From: an uncultured Alteromonadaceae bacterium | GTDB lineage: Bacteria > Pseudomonadota > Gammaproteobacteria > Enterobacterales > Alteromonadaceae | Length of the DNA stretch: 64,000 nucleotides | Assembly: GCA_938085045.1 (NCBI GenBank) | Contig: CALKGI010000029.1 | Span: 1-64,000 of the forward strand | Direction of reading: 5' to 3' | Part shown: in pieces, positions 9,430 through 18,505 of the stretch | How the letters are laid out: each line of letters opens with the position of its first letter | Position numbering within the stretch: the first letter of the stretch is position 1 | Program-made: the position numbers and the translations under genes | Notes under the pieces: model-generated | What the model saw: only the letters and a program-made list of their open reading frames with translations | Database searches by the model: none | Told to the model about the DNA's origin: nothing

Positions 9430-9793
9430 ATGCCCAGTCGTTTGAAGCTACTAACCAAACCGGAAAAACGAAATTTAATCATGGAAAGAGAAATAACAAC
9501 GACCATGTTCCACCATAAGAATAAATAAAAATTAGGAATATGTTATTAGCAAAACTGGGACTTAGGGATGTCAATTAGAAAGAGTCTGGATGGCCAACAA
9601 AAATAAAATTCACATTGAATGTGTTAAAAAAACAACAAGGATAACTTAAGACGTAAATTAACAGGGCATGTTGTGAGATATAGGTTGGGATAACCGTAGT
9701 CGATTGGAAATATAAGTGTCGAAAAAATAATAAAAAGAACAGACACATCCGGACCGGGCGATAATGGCAACATTATCGCCCTTTTTATTTTTT
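9430..9793 (+). ncRNA. Candidate CsrB/CsrC-like regulatory RNA upstream of yihI
   Basis: The stretch ends in a strong intrinsic terminator and lies directly upstream of yihI, the position of csrC in E. coli. It holds about ten GGA motifs (for example 9535, 9558, 9566, 9588, 9639, 9688, 9706 and 9751). Several sit in small hairpin loops: GGTT-GGGAT-AACC (about 9683-9694), GAC-TTAGGGAT-GTC (about 9559-9572) and GTC-TGGAT-GGC (about 9585-9593). CsrA binds GGA in loops, so a CsrA-sponge role is inferred. The 5' end is uncertain; no clear promoter was placed. A 32-codon frame (9430-9528) overlaps but lacks a good ribosome-binding site. Confidence 0.45.
9756..9793 (+). terminator. Strong rho-independent terminator
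   Basis: GGGCGATAATG pairs perfectly with CATTATCGCCC across a GCAA loop, and TTTTTATTTTTT follows. No protein gene ends just upstream on the plus strand, which is why a non-coding transcript is proposed. Confidence 0.88.
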
Positions 9794-9840
9794 ACAAGCC
9801 TGTAAATTAAATTATCTACTCCCTTTTTTGTCTTGTTTCT

Positions 9841-9893
9841 TTCCTCCGTGAACCTCCGTTACTCAGAGCCTCCGTGTGAAGCCTTTGCCCTTG
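9841..9893. repeat. Half copy of the CTCCGTGAACCTCCG palindromic repeat family
   Basis: CCTCCGTGAACCTCCG and CCTCCGTGTGAAG are nearly identical to the copy at 2391-2447. Only this arm is present. It lies between the sRNA terminator and yihI. Confidence 0.7.
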
Positions 9894-9969
9894 ATCTGCT
9901 TTTATTCGACCTAACCACCCGATTGGTATAAAATACCCGCCTCTTTAGCCATAGCAGTACTGAAAAACC

Positions 9970-10587
9970 ATGACCAGACAAAAAAAGTCCCGTAAAGCCG
10001 CCCCATTGGGACCCACTCAAAAACCACGAGTAAAAAAAGCTGGCAAGGCTGAAAACACCGGCAAACGCGGTAAAAAACACAAGGGTCTGGCATCGGGTAA
10101 CCGCAACAACCCCGAGACCACCGCCGCTGCGCACACCAATCAAGCGCCCAAAAGTACCGATCCACGTCATGGCAGCAAAACGCCTATTTCGTTAAATCCT
10201 GAGCAGGCGAAAAAAGACAAAATCACCATTACTGATTATAAACCTCAGGTTGTGCTGAAAAAGATAGTCGAGTCTGAATTATCACCAGAGAAAGAACTTG
10301 AGCAGATTGAAAACGATGAACGCCTAATGGCACTGCTTGAAAAAGTCGATAACGATGAGTTAATCACTGGTAAAGATGCCAAATACTTCAACGCGAATAT
10401 GGCCCGTCACAAAGAATTGATGGAAGAATTGGGTTATGAAGATGACGACGACTTCGATGATGACGAAGACGTTGATTATGAAGATGACTTTGGTGATGAA
10501 GAAGCCCCAGTTAAAGGTAAAAGCCTAGTTGAACAATGGGAAGATGATGAGGATCCACTAGATCCGAAGAATCAACAGCAATCATGA
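9970..10587 (+). CDS. yihI: Der GTPase-activating protein YihI
   Basis: The 205-residue product has the two halves expected of YihI. The first is a very basic, disordered N-terminus (KKSRKAAPLGP, KRGKKHKGLASGNRN) followed by DPRHGSKTPISL. The second is a helical stretch with LEQIENDERLMALLEK and an extremely acidic tail (about 155-180). In E. coli YihI stimulates the GTPase Der and thereby tunes large-subunit ribosome assembly. The stop overlaps the next gene by four bases (ATGA), so the two are co-translated. The upstream region carries a candidate CsrC-like RNA. Confidence 0.88.
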   Translation: MTRQKKSRKAAPLGPTQKPRVKKAGKAENTGKRGKKHKGLASGNRNNPETTAAAHTNQAPKSTDPRHGSKTPISLNPEQAKKDKITITDYKPQVVLKKIVESELSPEKELEQIENDERLMALLEKVDNDELITGKDAKYFNANMARHKELMEELGYEDDDDFDDDEDVDYEDDFGDEEAPVKGKSLVEQWEDDEDPLDPKNQQQS

Positions 10588-11048
10588 GTTTGGCTTGGAT
10601 CATTGCGCTGGTTTGTGGCGCACTGATCATTGCAGGCTTGTCTTTCTATCTTGGCCGCTTGTTAATGCAAATTAAACACAACAAGGCACAACAAGCCCTA
10701 GCTGTCACCGAACACAACGATAAGCGCAACAAAACGCTGTCTGAGAGTATTTATACCATTGCCTGGGCCATGAGAGACGGTCAATGCGAATACTCCGAGG
10801 GTTGCCTGAGGGTTTGGGTTTTGCTTGATCATTACGTAGAACAAAACAAGCCAGATCAAAGCCAGCTCTACCCAGGTGTTTTTGCCTTGTATGACAAAAT
10901 TAAAGACATGCCGACACATGAGGCGAGAAAAAAGCTCAAAAACAAAGCACTAATGCAAATGGACAAACAGCGTTTAGGTTTTGAAGATGAGTATAAGTCC
11001 CTGATTAAAACCGATATTACCCGTCTTATTGAGCGGTTTGGAGATTGA
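10584..11048 (+). CDS. DUF2489 membrane-anchored protein
   Basis: This 154-residue protein has one N-terminal transmembrane helix (SLAWIIALVCGALIIAGLSF) and a charged helical cytoplasmic domain with CEYSEGCLRVWVLLDHY and a C-terminal KRLGFEDEYKSL-like segment. It matches the DUF2489 family, which commonly follows yihI in Shewanella and Vibrio relatives and has no known function. Its start codon overlaps the end of yihI. Confidence 0.7.
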   Translation: MSLAWIIALVCGALIIAGLSFYLGRLLMQIKHNKAQQALAVTEHNDKRNKTLSESIYTIAWAMRDGQCEYSEGCLRVWVLLDHYVEQNKPDQSQLYPGVFALYDKIKDMPTHEARKKLKNKALMQMDKQRLGFEDEYKSLIKTDITRLIERFGD

Positions 11049-11146
11049 ACCAGCCATTGCTTTAGGCGATAATAAATCACGCTTCACGTCGGCAATTTAC
11101 GGTCCGACAACCTTTTCGTTTAATTTTTCCAGCTGTTGGAGTTCTC

Positions 11147-11638
11147 ATGATCATTTTAGGTGTAGCAGGGGTTTCCCTGCTGGTCATTTTCTATTTATAT
11201 ATCAGAAGCGAAGGATTACGCCGCGAGTTAGTCGCTTATCGTCGTCAAGTCACTCAATTGAGTAACGAAAGTAAACACATAGAAGATACCGTAGAGGCAC
11301 TGGCCTTTGAACAACAAGTGGCACTTGGCAAAAAGTTAACCCAAGCCAAACAATACGGTCACCCCGATGCCAACCGCATAAAATATACTGAGGCAATGGT
11401 TGATGCCATAGTCAATGTCGTTGTTGACAGTGCCAAAGGCCATAAAAATACAATCGAATCGTTTAAGAAACAACTCGGCAAAAAAACCGATATAAGTCAC
11501 AATGACTTTAACGATTTTATTTCTAAACAAGACGATAAAGTCAAAAGTGAATGGCACAAAAAATCAATCGCTGGTTATTTAAGCGTTTGTACAAAACTCA
11601 TTGAAAACCTAAATGACGATGTCACTGGCGAATCTTAA
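11147..11638 (+). CDS. Hypothetical membrane-anchored coiled-coil protein
   Basis: The 163-residue product has an N-terminal membrane helix (MIILGVAGVSLLVIFYLYI). A predicted coiled coil follows (about 23-60, RRELVAYRRQVTQLSNE), then a helical domain with KYTEAMVDAIVNVVVDSAKGH and WHKKSIAGYLSVC. I do not recognise the family. It ends three bases before the K+ channel start, which suggests one transcript and perhaps a shared membrane role. Confidence 0.6.
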   Translation: MIILGVAGVSLLVIFYLYIRSEGLRRELVAYRRQVTQLSNESKHIEDTVEALAFEQQVALGKKLTQAKQYGHPDANRIKYTEAMVDAIVNVVVDSAKGHKNTIESFKKQLGKKTDISHNDFNDFISKQDDKVKSEWHKKSIAGYLSVCTKLIENLNDDVTGES

Positions 11639-11641
11639 TTC

Positions 11642-12709
11642 ATGTTTAACCTAAAACACCTCATATTTGTCATACAGCGCCACATCAGTCAGGTCAGTTG
11701 GCCTGCACTGATCACATTATTATTACTGCACGCAGTACTGACGATAGTGTTTTTGGCATTGGCTAAAGAAGAGGCACTCGCCCACCCAGACAATTTTTTA
11801 TATTATTACATTGTCACCACCAGTACGGTGGGGTTTGGCGATCATAGCCCTGAATCACTGGCGGGCAAACTCATCGTTTCAATCTTTCAGATCCCTTTTG
11901 GGCTGGCATTATTTGGCGCGTTTTTGGGCAAGATAGGACAATCCATCACCATTTTATTGAGGCGACACATGACAGGTGAAAAAAGCTTTGCAACGATGCA
12001 AAACCACATCATTATTTTTGGCTGGAATCCACAACGCACGCCCAAGATTATTGACCATATATTGGGTGATTTAAAAAGAGAAAAAAGAATCATTTTGTTG
12101 TGTGTAAAAGCTCAAATTGAACATCCGTTTTCAGACAACGCCGACGTGGCTTTCGCCAAGCTCCAGTCTTTCACCAACCTTGATGAGCTTAAACGCGTTG
12201 GTATCTCTCAGGCAGACCGAGTTATTGTTGATGGCAGCGACGACAACGAAACGTTTACCACAGCACTGAGACTATCGAAAATAGTCAACGCTGATTGTCA
12301 TATCAGCACCTATTTTGACGATGAAACAAAAGTAGAGATGCTACGAGAGCATTGCGAAAATGTTGAATGCAGCGTGTCACGCTCGATAGAAATGCTGGTT
12401 CGTTCAATTCAAGACCCCGGTTCTAGTCGAATTCAAGAAGAATTGTTATCAACCCTTAAAGGCGATACCCAATTCAGCGTGCAAGTACCATCAAACTTTG
12501 AATCTAGCGGCATTGAATTCATCAAACTATTTTCGACCTTTAAAGTGCAATACGATGCCACAGTGCTCGGCATTGCCGATAACCGAATTGGCGATGGTAT
12601 GTTGCTCAATCCAGCGAATAATACTTTGATAAAACCCGGCCAAATTGTTCACTATATTGCCAAGCAAAGATTGTTAAGCGACGATATTGCTTGGGGTGAG
12701 TTGGGTTAA
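11642..12709 (+). CDS. Two-helix potassium channel with RCK (TrkA-N) domain
   Basis: The 355-residue protein has a first membrane helix (about 20-40) and a pore loop with the selectivity filter TVGFGD (62-67). A second helix follows (about 76-97), then a cytoplasmic regulator-of-K-conductance domain starting at HIIIFGWNPQ (122-131). Potassium selectivity is shown by the filter. The nucleotide-binding glycine motif of the RCK fold is degenerate (FGWNPQ), so ligand gating cannot be predicted. The family forms tetramers in the inner membrane. The gene follows a small membrane protein gene by three bases. Confidence 0.88.
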   Translation: MFNLKHLIFVIQRHISQVSWPALITLLLLHAVLTIVFLALAKEEALAHPDNFLYYYIVTTSTVGFGDHSPESLAGKLIVSIFQIPFGLALFGAFLGKIGQSITILLRRHMTGEKSFATMQNHIIIFGWNPQRTPKIIDHILGDLKREKRIILLCVKAQIEHPFSDNADVAFAKLQSFTNLDELKRVGISQADRVIVDGSDDNETFTTALRLSKIVNADCHISTYFDDETKVEMLREHCENVECSVSRSIEMLVRSIQDPGSSRIQEELLSTLKGDTQFSVQVPSNFESSGIEFIKLFSTFKVQYDATVLGIADNRIGDGMLLNPANNTLIKPGQIVHYIAKQRLLSDDIAWGELG

Positions 12710-12796
12710 AAAAACAAGCTCAGATAAATCACCGCTTTTTACTGGGTTGAAGGTTCTGTTAAATCTTTGTTCAAACAACCGTTTAAGGAAAAGCCC

Positions 12797-13657
12797 ATGA
12801 GCCAAGTTCTAAGCAATTTATTATCGTTGTTAAAACTCGAAACCATAGAACAGGGTATCTACCGAGGCCAAAGCCAAGACTTAGGCCTAAGGGCCGTTTT
12901 TGGCGGTCAAGTGATGGGCCAAGCGTTGTCAGCCGCACAAGAAACCACCGACCAAGCCCGTCATGTTCATTCTATGCATTGTTATTTCTTAAGACCGGGC
13001 GACCCCAACCGGCCCATCGTTTATGACGTTGAATGTATTCGAGACGGCAAGAGTTTTAGCACCCGTAGAACTCAGGCCATTCAATACGGCAAACCCATTT
13101 TCTACATGACGGCTTCTTTTCAAAATGAAGAAGAAGGTTTTGAGCACCAAGCCACAATGCCCGATGTTGTTGGCCCAGAAGACCTTCAGCCTGACTTAGT
13201 GTTTTATCAACAAAACGCCCATTTAATCCCTGAAAAACTGCGCAGCAAGTTTATTTGCGAAAAGCCAATTGAATTTCGTCAGGTTAAATTTCAAAACCCG
13301 TTTAAAACCGAAGTCGCCGAGCCGACAAAATACGTCTGGTTAAAAGCCAACGGCCAAATGCCCGACGACATCAGAATTCACAAATATTTACTCGCTTACG
13401 CATCAGATTTTAATTTTTTGCCCACCGCCTTACTACCGCACAACGCCTCGTTTGTGCAACCCAACATTCAAATAGCGACCATAGATCACACCATGTGGTT
13501 TCACCGAGATTTTCGCCTCGACGACTGGCTACTCTACGCAATAGACAGCCCCAGCGCCCAAGGTTCACGAGGACTAGTCCGTGGTCAGTTCTTTAATCGT
13601 CAGGGCGTGCTGGTTGCCTCTACGATGCAAGAGGGGCTGGTGCGTAAGTACGGTTAA
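12797..13657 (+). CDS. tesB: Acyl-CoA thioesterase II
   Basis: The protein is a double-hotdog thioesterase that hydrolyses medium- to long-chain acyl-CoA to free acid and CoA in the cytoplasm. With the ATG at 12797 (AAGGA eight bases upstream) it is 286 residues, the E. coli length. The catalytic residues fall at the E. coli numbers: Asp204 (YASDFNF), Thr228 (ATIDHT) and Gln278 (TMQEG). An in-frame ATG at 12767 would add ten residues but has no good ribosome-binding site. A palindromic repeat begins immediately after the stop. Confidence 0.95.
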   Translation: MSQVLSNLLSLLKLETIEQGIYRGQSQDLGLRAVFGGQVMGQALSAAQETTDQARHVHSMHCYFLRPGDPNRPIVYDVECIRDGKSFSTRRTQAIQYGKPIFYMTASFQNEEEGFEHQATMPDVVGPEDLQPDLVFYQQNAHLIPEKLRSKFICEKPIEFRQVKFQNPFKTEVAEPTKYVWLKANGQMPDDIRIHKYLLAYASDFNFLPTALLPHNASFVQPNIQIATIDHTMWFHRDFRLDDWLLYAIDSPSAQGSRGLVRGQFFNRQGVLVASTMQEGLVRKYG

Positions 13658-13854
13658 GGTCAAAAGCGCCACACGGAGGAACGGAGACGCGGAGGTTCAC
13701 GAAGGAAAGAAACAATGAAAAAAGAAGATAAAAAAGCACCTATGTATTTAATTACGTACCGTTATTGAATTAGCTTAATACCTAAATTTCTATTTTTTAA
13801 TCTTTTTCTCCGTGAACCTCGGTGCCTCTGTGTCTCCGTATGAAGCTCTTGACT
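13658..13854. repeat. Full palindromic repeat of the CTCCGTGAACCTCCG family
   Basis: The left arm GGTCAAAAGCGCCACACGGA (then GGAGGTTCACG) and the right arm CTCCGTGAACC...CCGTATGAAGCTCTTGACT are inverted repeats around an A+T-rich core with no gene. It starts one base after tesB, so it may supply the 3' end of that message. Confidence 0.75.
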
Positions 13855-13936
13855 GTTCAGGCAAAGGCCGGAGTGCCCAAGCAACCACAACAGACTAAAA
13901 TTTGCACATTTCAAAACCCCGTCTAGACTTAAGAAG

Positions 13937-13953
13937 TGCTCAATGATTGAGCA
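13937..13953. promoter_or_regulatory. 17-bp perfect palindrome upstream of parA (candidate operator or centromere-like site)
   Basis: TGCTCAAT-G-ATTGAGCA is a perfect dyad 65 bases before the parA start codon, and a GTCTAGAC palindrome lies just upstream (13921-13928). Ribbon-helix-helix partners of ParA proteins typically bind such short dyads to autoregulate or to act as centromere binders. The role is inferred from position only. Confidence 0.45.
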
Positions 13954-14018
13954 TACACATCTATTGTTTTTTTTGGTGGTCGTTAAACCCGGCCCAGTTG
14001 TACCAAGAGGTAGTAACA

Positions 14019-14717
14019 ATGATTATTCTTATCGGCGGCGAAAAAGGCGGCAGCGGTAAAAGCTGTTTGGCGCAAAATTTAGCTGTATATCTTTCCCAAG
14101 AGCAAAATTCAACCGTGTTAATGGTCGACTGTGACCCACAACGCACCACTTCAGACTGGATACAAGAACGCAATGCCAACCCACAATTAAGTCAGGTTAA
14201 TTGCGTTCAACTGTATGGCAAAATCAGAAATGACTTGCTTAGTCTGCAACATCATTATGATTACATTATCGTCGACTGCGGCGGACAAGATAACTTGGCC
14301 CTGCGGGCCGCTATGTCTGTTGCGGCACATGTGTTAATACCGCTGCGCCCCAAACGGCGCGATTTAAAAACGGTGCCACATATGGAAGACATTATTTCAA
14401 CCTGTCAAATGGTCAACCCACAAATGAAAGCGGCTTTTGTCATCACCCAATGTCCAGCATTGCCGTGTATGGCCAGTCGTATTTTGCAAGCCAAAGAAGT
14501 ATGTCGCAGCTTTGATATGCCAGTGCTCGACGCCATCACCTTTAGCCGCAACATTTACGATGACAGTGAAGAAAAAGGATTATCAGTGATGGAATTAGAC
14601 CCTAGTGGCAAGGCAGCCAACGAAATTCGGCAAATTGCCGAAGAAATGCAGTTACAAAATGTGGAGTACACCCCTTATGAGCCTACTCGACCTCAAGAAA
14701 GACTGTACGCCGTCTAG
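14019..14717 (+). CDS. ParA/Soj-type Walker ATPase (orphan)
   Basis: The start at 14019 (MIILIGGEKGG) is chosen because GAGG lies eight bases upstream and the deviant Walker A motif KGGSGKS then sits at residues 9-15, as in the family. The 232-residue protein has the A' motif VDCDPQRTTSDW (about 37-48) and the switch VDCGGQDN (about 85-92), where most ParA proteins read VDTPP. It is cytoplasmic and should form ATP-dependent dimers on DNA or on a cargo. It overlaps a small DNA-binding gene by 41 bases. No replication gene or parB is nearby, so this is not the chromosomal parAB locus. Confidence 0.8.
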   Translation: MIILIGGEKGGSGKSCLAQNLAVYLSQEQNSTVLMVDCDPQRTTSDWIQERNANPQLSQVNCVQLYGKIRNDLLSLQHHYDYIIVDCGGQDNLALRAAMSVAAHVLIPLRPKRRDLKTVPHMEDIISTCQMVNPQMKAAFVITQCPALPCMASRILQAKEVCRSFDMPVLDAITFSRNIYDDSEEKGLSVMELDPSGKAANEIRQIAEEMQLQNVEYTPYEPTRPQERLYAV

Positions 14718-15033
14718 AGCGGTGCAGTGTACTGTCGATGAGTTTATCGACAATGCACAAAACTATGCCCGTGGATTTGACAATGTCTATTCGTCAAATC
14801 TAAAAGAGGCAGAATATACAAACCAAGTTAGCGTTGACTCGCCCACGACAAAGCAGCCATTTCGCAAGGCTACTTTCACCCTGAGTGAGTCATGTATCGA
14901 CACATTGACAGAGCAGTCAAAGCAAACTGGCTGTGCTAAGTCACATTTGATGAGAATGCTCATTCATCAACTCGAAACCATGAACCCTGCTGAGCAGCAA
15001 TTGTTGATCAATAGATACAAAAATTGCGATTGA
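14677..15033 (+). CDS. Small ribbon-helix-helix-like partner of ParA
   Basis: The start at 14677 (MSLLDLKKDC, GGAG about ten bases upstream) gives 118 residues. The N-terminal 70 residues look unstructured. The C-terminal part, FRKATFTLSESCIDTLTEQS then GCAKSHLMRMLIHQLETM, has the strand-helix-helix pattern of CopG/MetJ-type DNA-binding proteins. Its 41-base overlap with parA implies translational coupling. It is probably the centromere- or cargo-binding partner of the ATPase. The assignment rests on pattern and context, not on a named family. Confidence 0.55.
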   Translation: MSLLDLKKDCTPSRAVQCTVDEFIDNAQNYARGFDNVYSSNLKEAEYTNQVSVDSPTTKQPFRKATFTLSESCIDTLTEQSKQTGCAKSHLMRMLIHQLETMNPAEQQLLINRYKNCD

Positions 15034-15167
15034 ACCTGTAAAACAAGGACGTTTTTGCCCAACCCTACACACAATCAAATAAAATGTTATCATATGCCGC
15101 TTACATCCTCTGTTTGCCCTATGGCAGATGAGCAGGCAGCCTCCCCCAAATCTTGCGACCTTGAATT

Positions 15168-15794
15168 ATGAAGCAAAAACGCGGTAATTTATTTATTCTT
15201 TCAGCGCCCAGCGGTGCTGGCAAATCCAGTCTTATAACAGCGTTAATTGAACGCAATAATGACATGAAGGTTTCGGTTTCTCACACCACCCGCAACCCAC
15301 GACCCGGTGAAGAAGAGGGCGTTCACTATCATTTTGTTAGCGTCGATGAATTTAAAGCCCACATAAACGAAGGCCATTTTATTGAATGGGCCGAAGTATT
15401 CGGCAATTTTTACGGCACCTCTAAAGTGGTTATCAAAAACCTGCTCGACAACGGCGTTGATGTCTTTTTAGATATCGACTGGCAAGGTGCCCAGCAAATT
15501 CGTGAATTGTTCCCCGAAGTTATCACCATTTTTATCGCACCACCGTCTCGCGCAGCATTAAGACAACGATTAATTGGCCGTGGTCAGGATGAATCTGAGG
15601 TAATTGAACAGCGAATGATTGAAGCCAAATCTCAAATCAGTCATTATCCCGAATTCGACTTTATCATCGTCAATGATGACTTTGAACAATGTTTGAGCGA
15701 ATTAGCCCTGATCACCAGAGCACAACGGTTAAAAGCGACCAATCAGGCAGTGAAATTTGATCATTTGTTAAAAGATCTGTTGGCGAATGATTAG
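15168..15794 (+). CDS. gmk: Guanylate kinase
   Basis: This 208-residue cytoplasmic enzyme phosphorylates GMP to GDP with ATP. The P-loop [10 protein letters not shown] sits at about residues 10-19. The GMP-binding segment [20 protein letters not shown] and the lid [14 protein letters not shown] are intact. It heads the conserved gmk-rpoZ-spoT block. Length and motifs match the family fully. Confidence 0.97.
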   Translation: MKQKRGNLFILSAPSGAGKSSLITALIERNNDMKVSVSHTTRNPRPGEEEGVHYHFVSVDEFKAHINEGHFIEWAEVFGNFYGTSKVVIKNLLDNGVDVFLDIDWQGAQQIRELFPEVITIFIAPPSRAALRQRLIGRGQDESEVIEQRMIEAKSQISHYPEFDFIIVNDDFEQCLSELALITRAQRLKATNQAVKFDHLLKDLLAND

Positions 15795-15859
15795 ACATCT
15801 AGTAAACTGTGCGTCCATTTTTTCCAAATTTTGTTCATTAATAACATGGGGTACACTTT

Positions 15860-16141
15860 ATGGCTCGCGTAACGGTTGAAGATGCAGTAGCAGCGGTTGG
15901 CAACCGATTTGATTTAATCCTTGTAGCTGCCCGTCGTGCCCGGCAGTTGGCTACCGGTGGTCGCGATGCATTGGTTGACGTAGAAAACGACAAACCAACA
16001 GTTGTGGCACTGCGTGAAATCGAGAAAGGTTTAGTTACCATGGAAACCATGGACGCTGAAGACCAAGTCAGACAAGAACAGCACGAAGCAGCAGAGTTTG
16101 ATGCTGTTGCCGCCATCGTTGGCGACGAAAACAGAATGTAA
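15860..16141 (+). CDS. rpoZ: RNA polymerase omega subunit
   Basis: The 93-residue protein begins [20 protein letters not shown] and contains [10 protein letters not shown] and the [11 protein letters not shown] motif of omega. It helps assemble RNA polymerase through the beta-prime subunit and in gammaproteobacteria forms one ppGpp-binding site. Its position between gmk and spoT is the classical order. A clear terminator follows. Confidence 0.96.
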   Translation: MARVTVEDAVAAVGNRFDLILVAARRARQLATGGRDALVDVENDKPTVVALREIEKGLVTMETMDAEDQVRQEQHEAAEFDAVAAIVGDENRM

Positions 16142-16152
16142 TAGCGCCACAA

Positions 16153-16188
16153 GGCGAGTGAACGAACAACCACTCACTCGCCAATTTT
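16153..16188 (+). terminator. Intrinsic terminator after rpoZ
   Basis: GGCGAGTGA (16153-16161) pairs perfectly with TCACTCGCC (16174-16182) and is followed by AATTTT. It separates gmk-rpoZ from spoT, which then needs its own promoter. Confidence 0.75.
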
Positions 16189-16261
16189 CCTCCTTCAACC
16201 CCCTACATTTGACGACTAAAACACCAATAATCGTTTTATTTCAATTACCCCGTTTTTATAT

Positions 16262-16290
16262 TTGGCTTTGATCGCAATTATCCGTATAGT
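16262..16290 (+). promoter_or_regulatory. Candidate sigma-70 promoter of spoT
   Basis: TTGGCT (16262-16267), a 17-base spacer and TATAGT (16285-16290) lie about 100 bases before the spoT ATG and after the rpoZ terminator. Confidence 0.45.
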
Positions 16291-16387
16291 TTATTTGAGC
16301 GTTAGTGCCCGGCGGGAACATCAATTACCTCAGCCAAAGTAGCAAAACAGCACTATCAAATAGAAAATAGGGCCAAACGGAGACTGA

Positions 16388-18499
16388 ATGTATTTATTTG
16401 AAGGCTTAAAGCTACAAATTGAACAATATCTAGCACCCGAGCAAACCATACTGGTTCAACAAGCTTATGTTGTTGCCAGAGATGCCCACGAAGGCCAAAT
16501 GCGCTCTAGTGGCGAACCTTATATCACCCATCCTGTCGCTGTTGCTTCTATTCTCGCCGAAATAAACCTCGATCACGAAACAATCATGGCAGCGCTACTG
16601 CACGATGTCATTGAAGACACAGCTCATTCTAAAGACGACTTAGCCGAACTGTTTGGCTCTACTGTCGCCGATTTGGTCGAAGGTGTCAGCAAGCTCGAAA
16701 AGCTCAAATTCAAAGACAAAGAAGAGCTTCAGGTCGAAAATTATCGCAAAATGATTATGGCTATGACCCAAGATATTCGGGTTATCTTAATTAAACTTGC
16801 CGACCGCACGCACAACATGCGCACCCTGGGCGCACTAAGACCCGACAAACGCCGCCGTATCGCTCGCGAAACCCTCGATATTTATGCCCCAATCGCCAAT
16901 CGATTGGGTATTCACGACACTAAAAATGAACTCGAAAATCTCGGTTTTGCGGCGCTTTACCCAATGCGTTTTCGCGCCCTTGGCAATGCCGTAAAACAAG
17001 CCCGAGGAAACCGCAAAGAGATCATCAACAACATTCAAAACGAAATTCAAACCCGGATCAAAGATTCGGGCATCGACGGTACTATCGAAGGACGTCAAAA
17101 GCACCTCTACAGTATTTATCGAAAAATGCTCAACAAAGAACTCATGTTCAATGAAGTCATGGACATTTATGCCTTTAGAGTGATAGTTAAAGACTGGGAT
17201 ACCTGTTACCGCGTAATGGGCGTAGTGCATAACCTTTATAAGCCCATTGAAACCCGCTTTAAAGACTATATTGCCATCCCTAAAAGTAACGGCTACCAAT
17301 CGCTGCACACTTCTTTGGTCGGCCCACATGGCATCCCAATTGAGATTCAAATTCGCACCGAAGAAATGAATGCCATGGCAGACAAAGGTGTTGCCGCCCA
17401 CTGGTCTTACAAACAAGGCAGCAGCAATACCGGCACCACATCACAACAAAGAGCCCATCAATGGATGCAAAGCCTGCTTGAATTGCAACAAAGCGCGGGT
17501 AGCTCATTTGAGTTTATTGAGAACGTTAAAACAGAATTATTCCCTGAAGAGATATACGTTTTCACCCCTGAGGGCCGCATCATCGAGCTGCCAATGGGTG
17601 CAACCCCCGTAGATTTCGCTTATGCCGTTCATACAGATATCGGCAGCTCTTGTGTTGGCGCCAAAGTAGACCGCAAACCGCATCCACTGAGCAAAGCACT
17701 CGATACCGGACAACGCATTGAGATCATCACCAGCCCCGGAGGCAACCCTAACGCCACCTGGCTGAACTTTGTTGTAACAGGCAAGGCTAGGCTTGGCATT
17801 CGTAACCATCTTAAAAATCAACGTGCTGAAGAAGCGCTGACCTTAGGTCGGCGTCTGTTAACCTCTGCTTTGGGCGACTCTAAACTCGAAGATTTTTCTG
17901 CCTGTATCCTTGATCAAGTAGTTGAGGAGTTCAAGCAAGAAAATCTCGACGCCTTACTTATCAATATTGGCCTTGGCAATATCATGAGTTTTGCCATAGC
18001 CCGTCGATTACTCAGCGATGTCACCATCGAAGTCGACAACGTGGTGAGTATCAACAAAAACACGCCGCCGATCATTGGCACCGAAGGCATGTTGGTCAAT
18101 TACGGCCGATGTTGCCGTCCTATTCCCGGCGATGATATTGTTGCTTACATGAGCCAAGGCAAAGGTTTGACCATTCACCGTAATGAATGTCGAAACATCA
18201 AAGGCTGGGAGCGAGAACCAGCAGTTTATTTCCCCGTTAAGTGGGATGAAACAGGTGATAAACTGTTTGTCAGCGAAATAAGAGTAGAGATCATTAACCA
18301 TCAAGGTGCATTGGCACAATTGACTAACCAAATCGCCTCTACCGGTGCTAATATTCAAAATCTCAGCACCGAAGAAAAAGAAAGTAACCTTTATATTATC
18401 AACGTTGAATTACTGGCCACCAACCGGATCCACCTTGCCAATATTATGCGCAAAATCCGGGTGATGGACGATATTCAAAAAGTCTATCGGAGAAAATAG
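16388..18499 (+). CDS. spoT: Bifunctional (p)ppGpp synthetase/hydrolase
   Basis: The 703-residue protein has the full SpoT architecture. The HD hydrolase has HDVIED (His72-Asp73) after RSSGEPYITHP. The synthetase domain (about 235-350) shows RFKDYIAIPKSNGYQSLHTS. A TGS domain (about 388-447), a helical/CC domain with YGRCCRPIPGDD, and a C-terminal ACT domain (about 625-700) follow. The intact HD motif separates it from RelA. It makes and degrades the alarmone in response to starvation. It is followed six bases later by ridA, so the two are probably co-transcribed. Length equals that of E. coli SpoT within one residue. Confidence 0.97.
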   Translation: MYLFEGLKLQIEQYLAPEQTILVQQAYVVARDAHEGQMRSSGEPYITHPVAVASILAEINLDHETIMAALLHDVIEDTAHSKDDLAELFGSTVADLVEGVSKLEKLKFKDKEELQVENYRKMIMAMTQDIRVILIKLADRTHNMRTLGALRPDKRRRIARETLDIYAPIANRLGIHDTKNELENLGFAALYPMRFRALGNAVKQARGNRKEIINNIQNEIQTRIKDSGIDGTIEGRQKHLYSIYRKMLNKELMFNEVMDIYAFRVIVKDWDTCYRVMGVVHNLYKPIETRFKDYIAIPKSNGYQSLHTSLVGPHGIPIEIQIRTEEMNAMADKGVAAHWSYKQGSSNTGTTSQQRAHQWMQSLLELQQSAGSSFEFIENVKTELFPEEIYVFTPEGRIIELPMGATPVDFAYAVHTDIGSSCVGAKVDRKPHPLSKALDTGQRIEIITSPGGNPNATWLNFVVTGKARLGIRNHLKNQRAEEALTLGRRLLTSALGDSKLEDFSACILDQVVEEFKQENLDALLINIGLGNIMSFAIARRLLSDVTIEVDNVVSINKNTPPIIGTEGMLVNYGRCCRPIPGDDIVAYMSQGKGLTIHRNECRNIKGWEREPAVYFPVKWDETGDKLFVSEIRVEIINHQGALAQLTNQIASTGANIQNLSTEEKESNLYIINVELLATNRIHLANIMRKIRVMDDIQKVYRRK

Positions 18500-18505
18500 C
18501 AACAC

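Noticed and set aside
9430-9528. 32-codon frame (MPSRLKLLTKPEKRN...)
   Set aside because: No good ribosome-binding site, basic and low-information; it overlaps the candidate regulatory RNA. Not excluded, but not supported.
9859-10170. Minus-strand frames overlapping the start of yihI
   Set aside because: yihI is recognised by sequence along its length; the antisense frames lack any domain.
16835-17416. 193-codon open frame antisense to spoT
   Set aside because: It lies wholly inside a highly conserved gene on the other strand, has no domain and no promoter; codon bias of spoT explains it.
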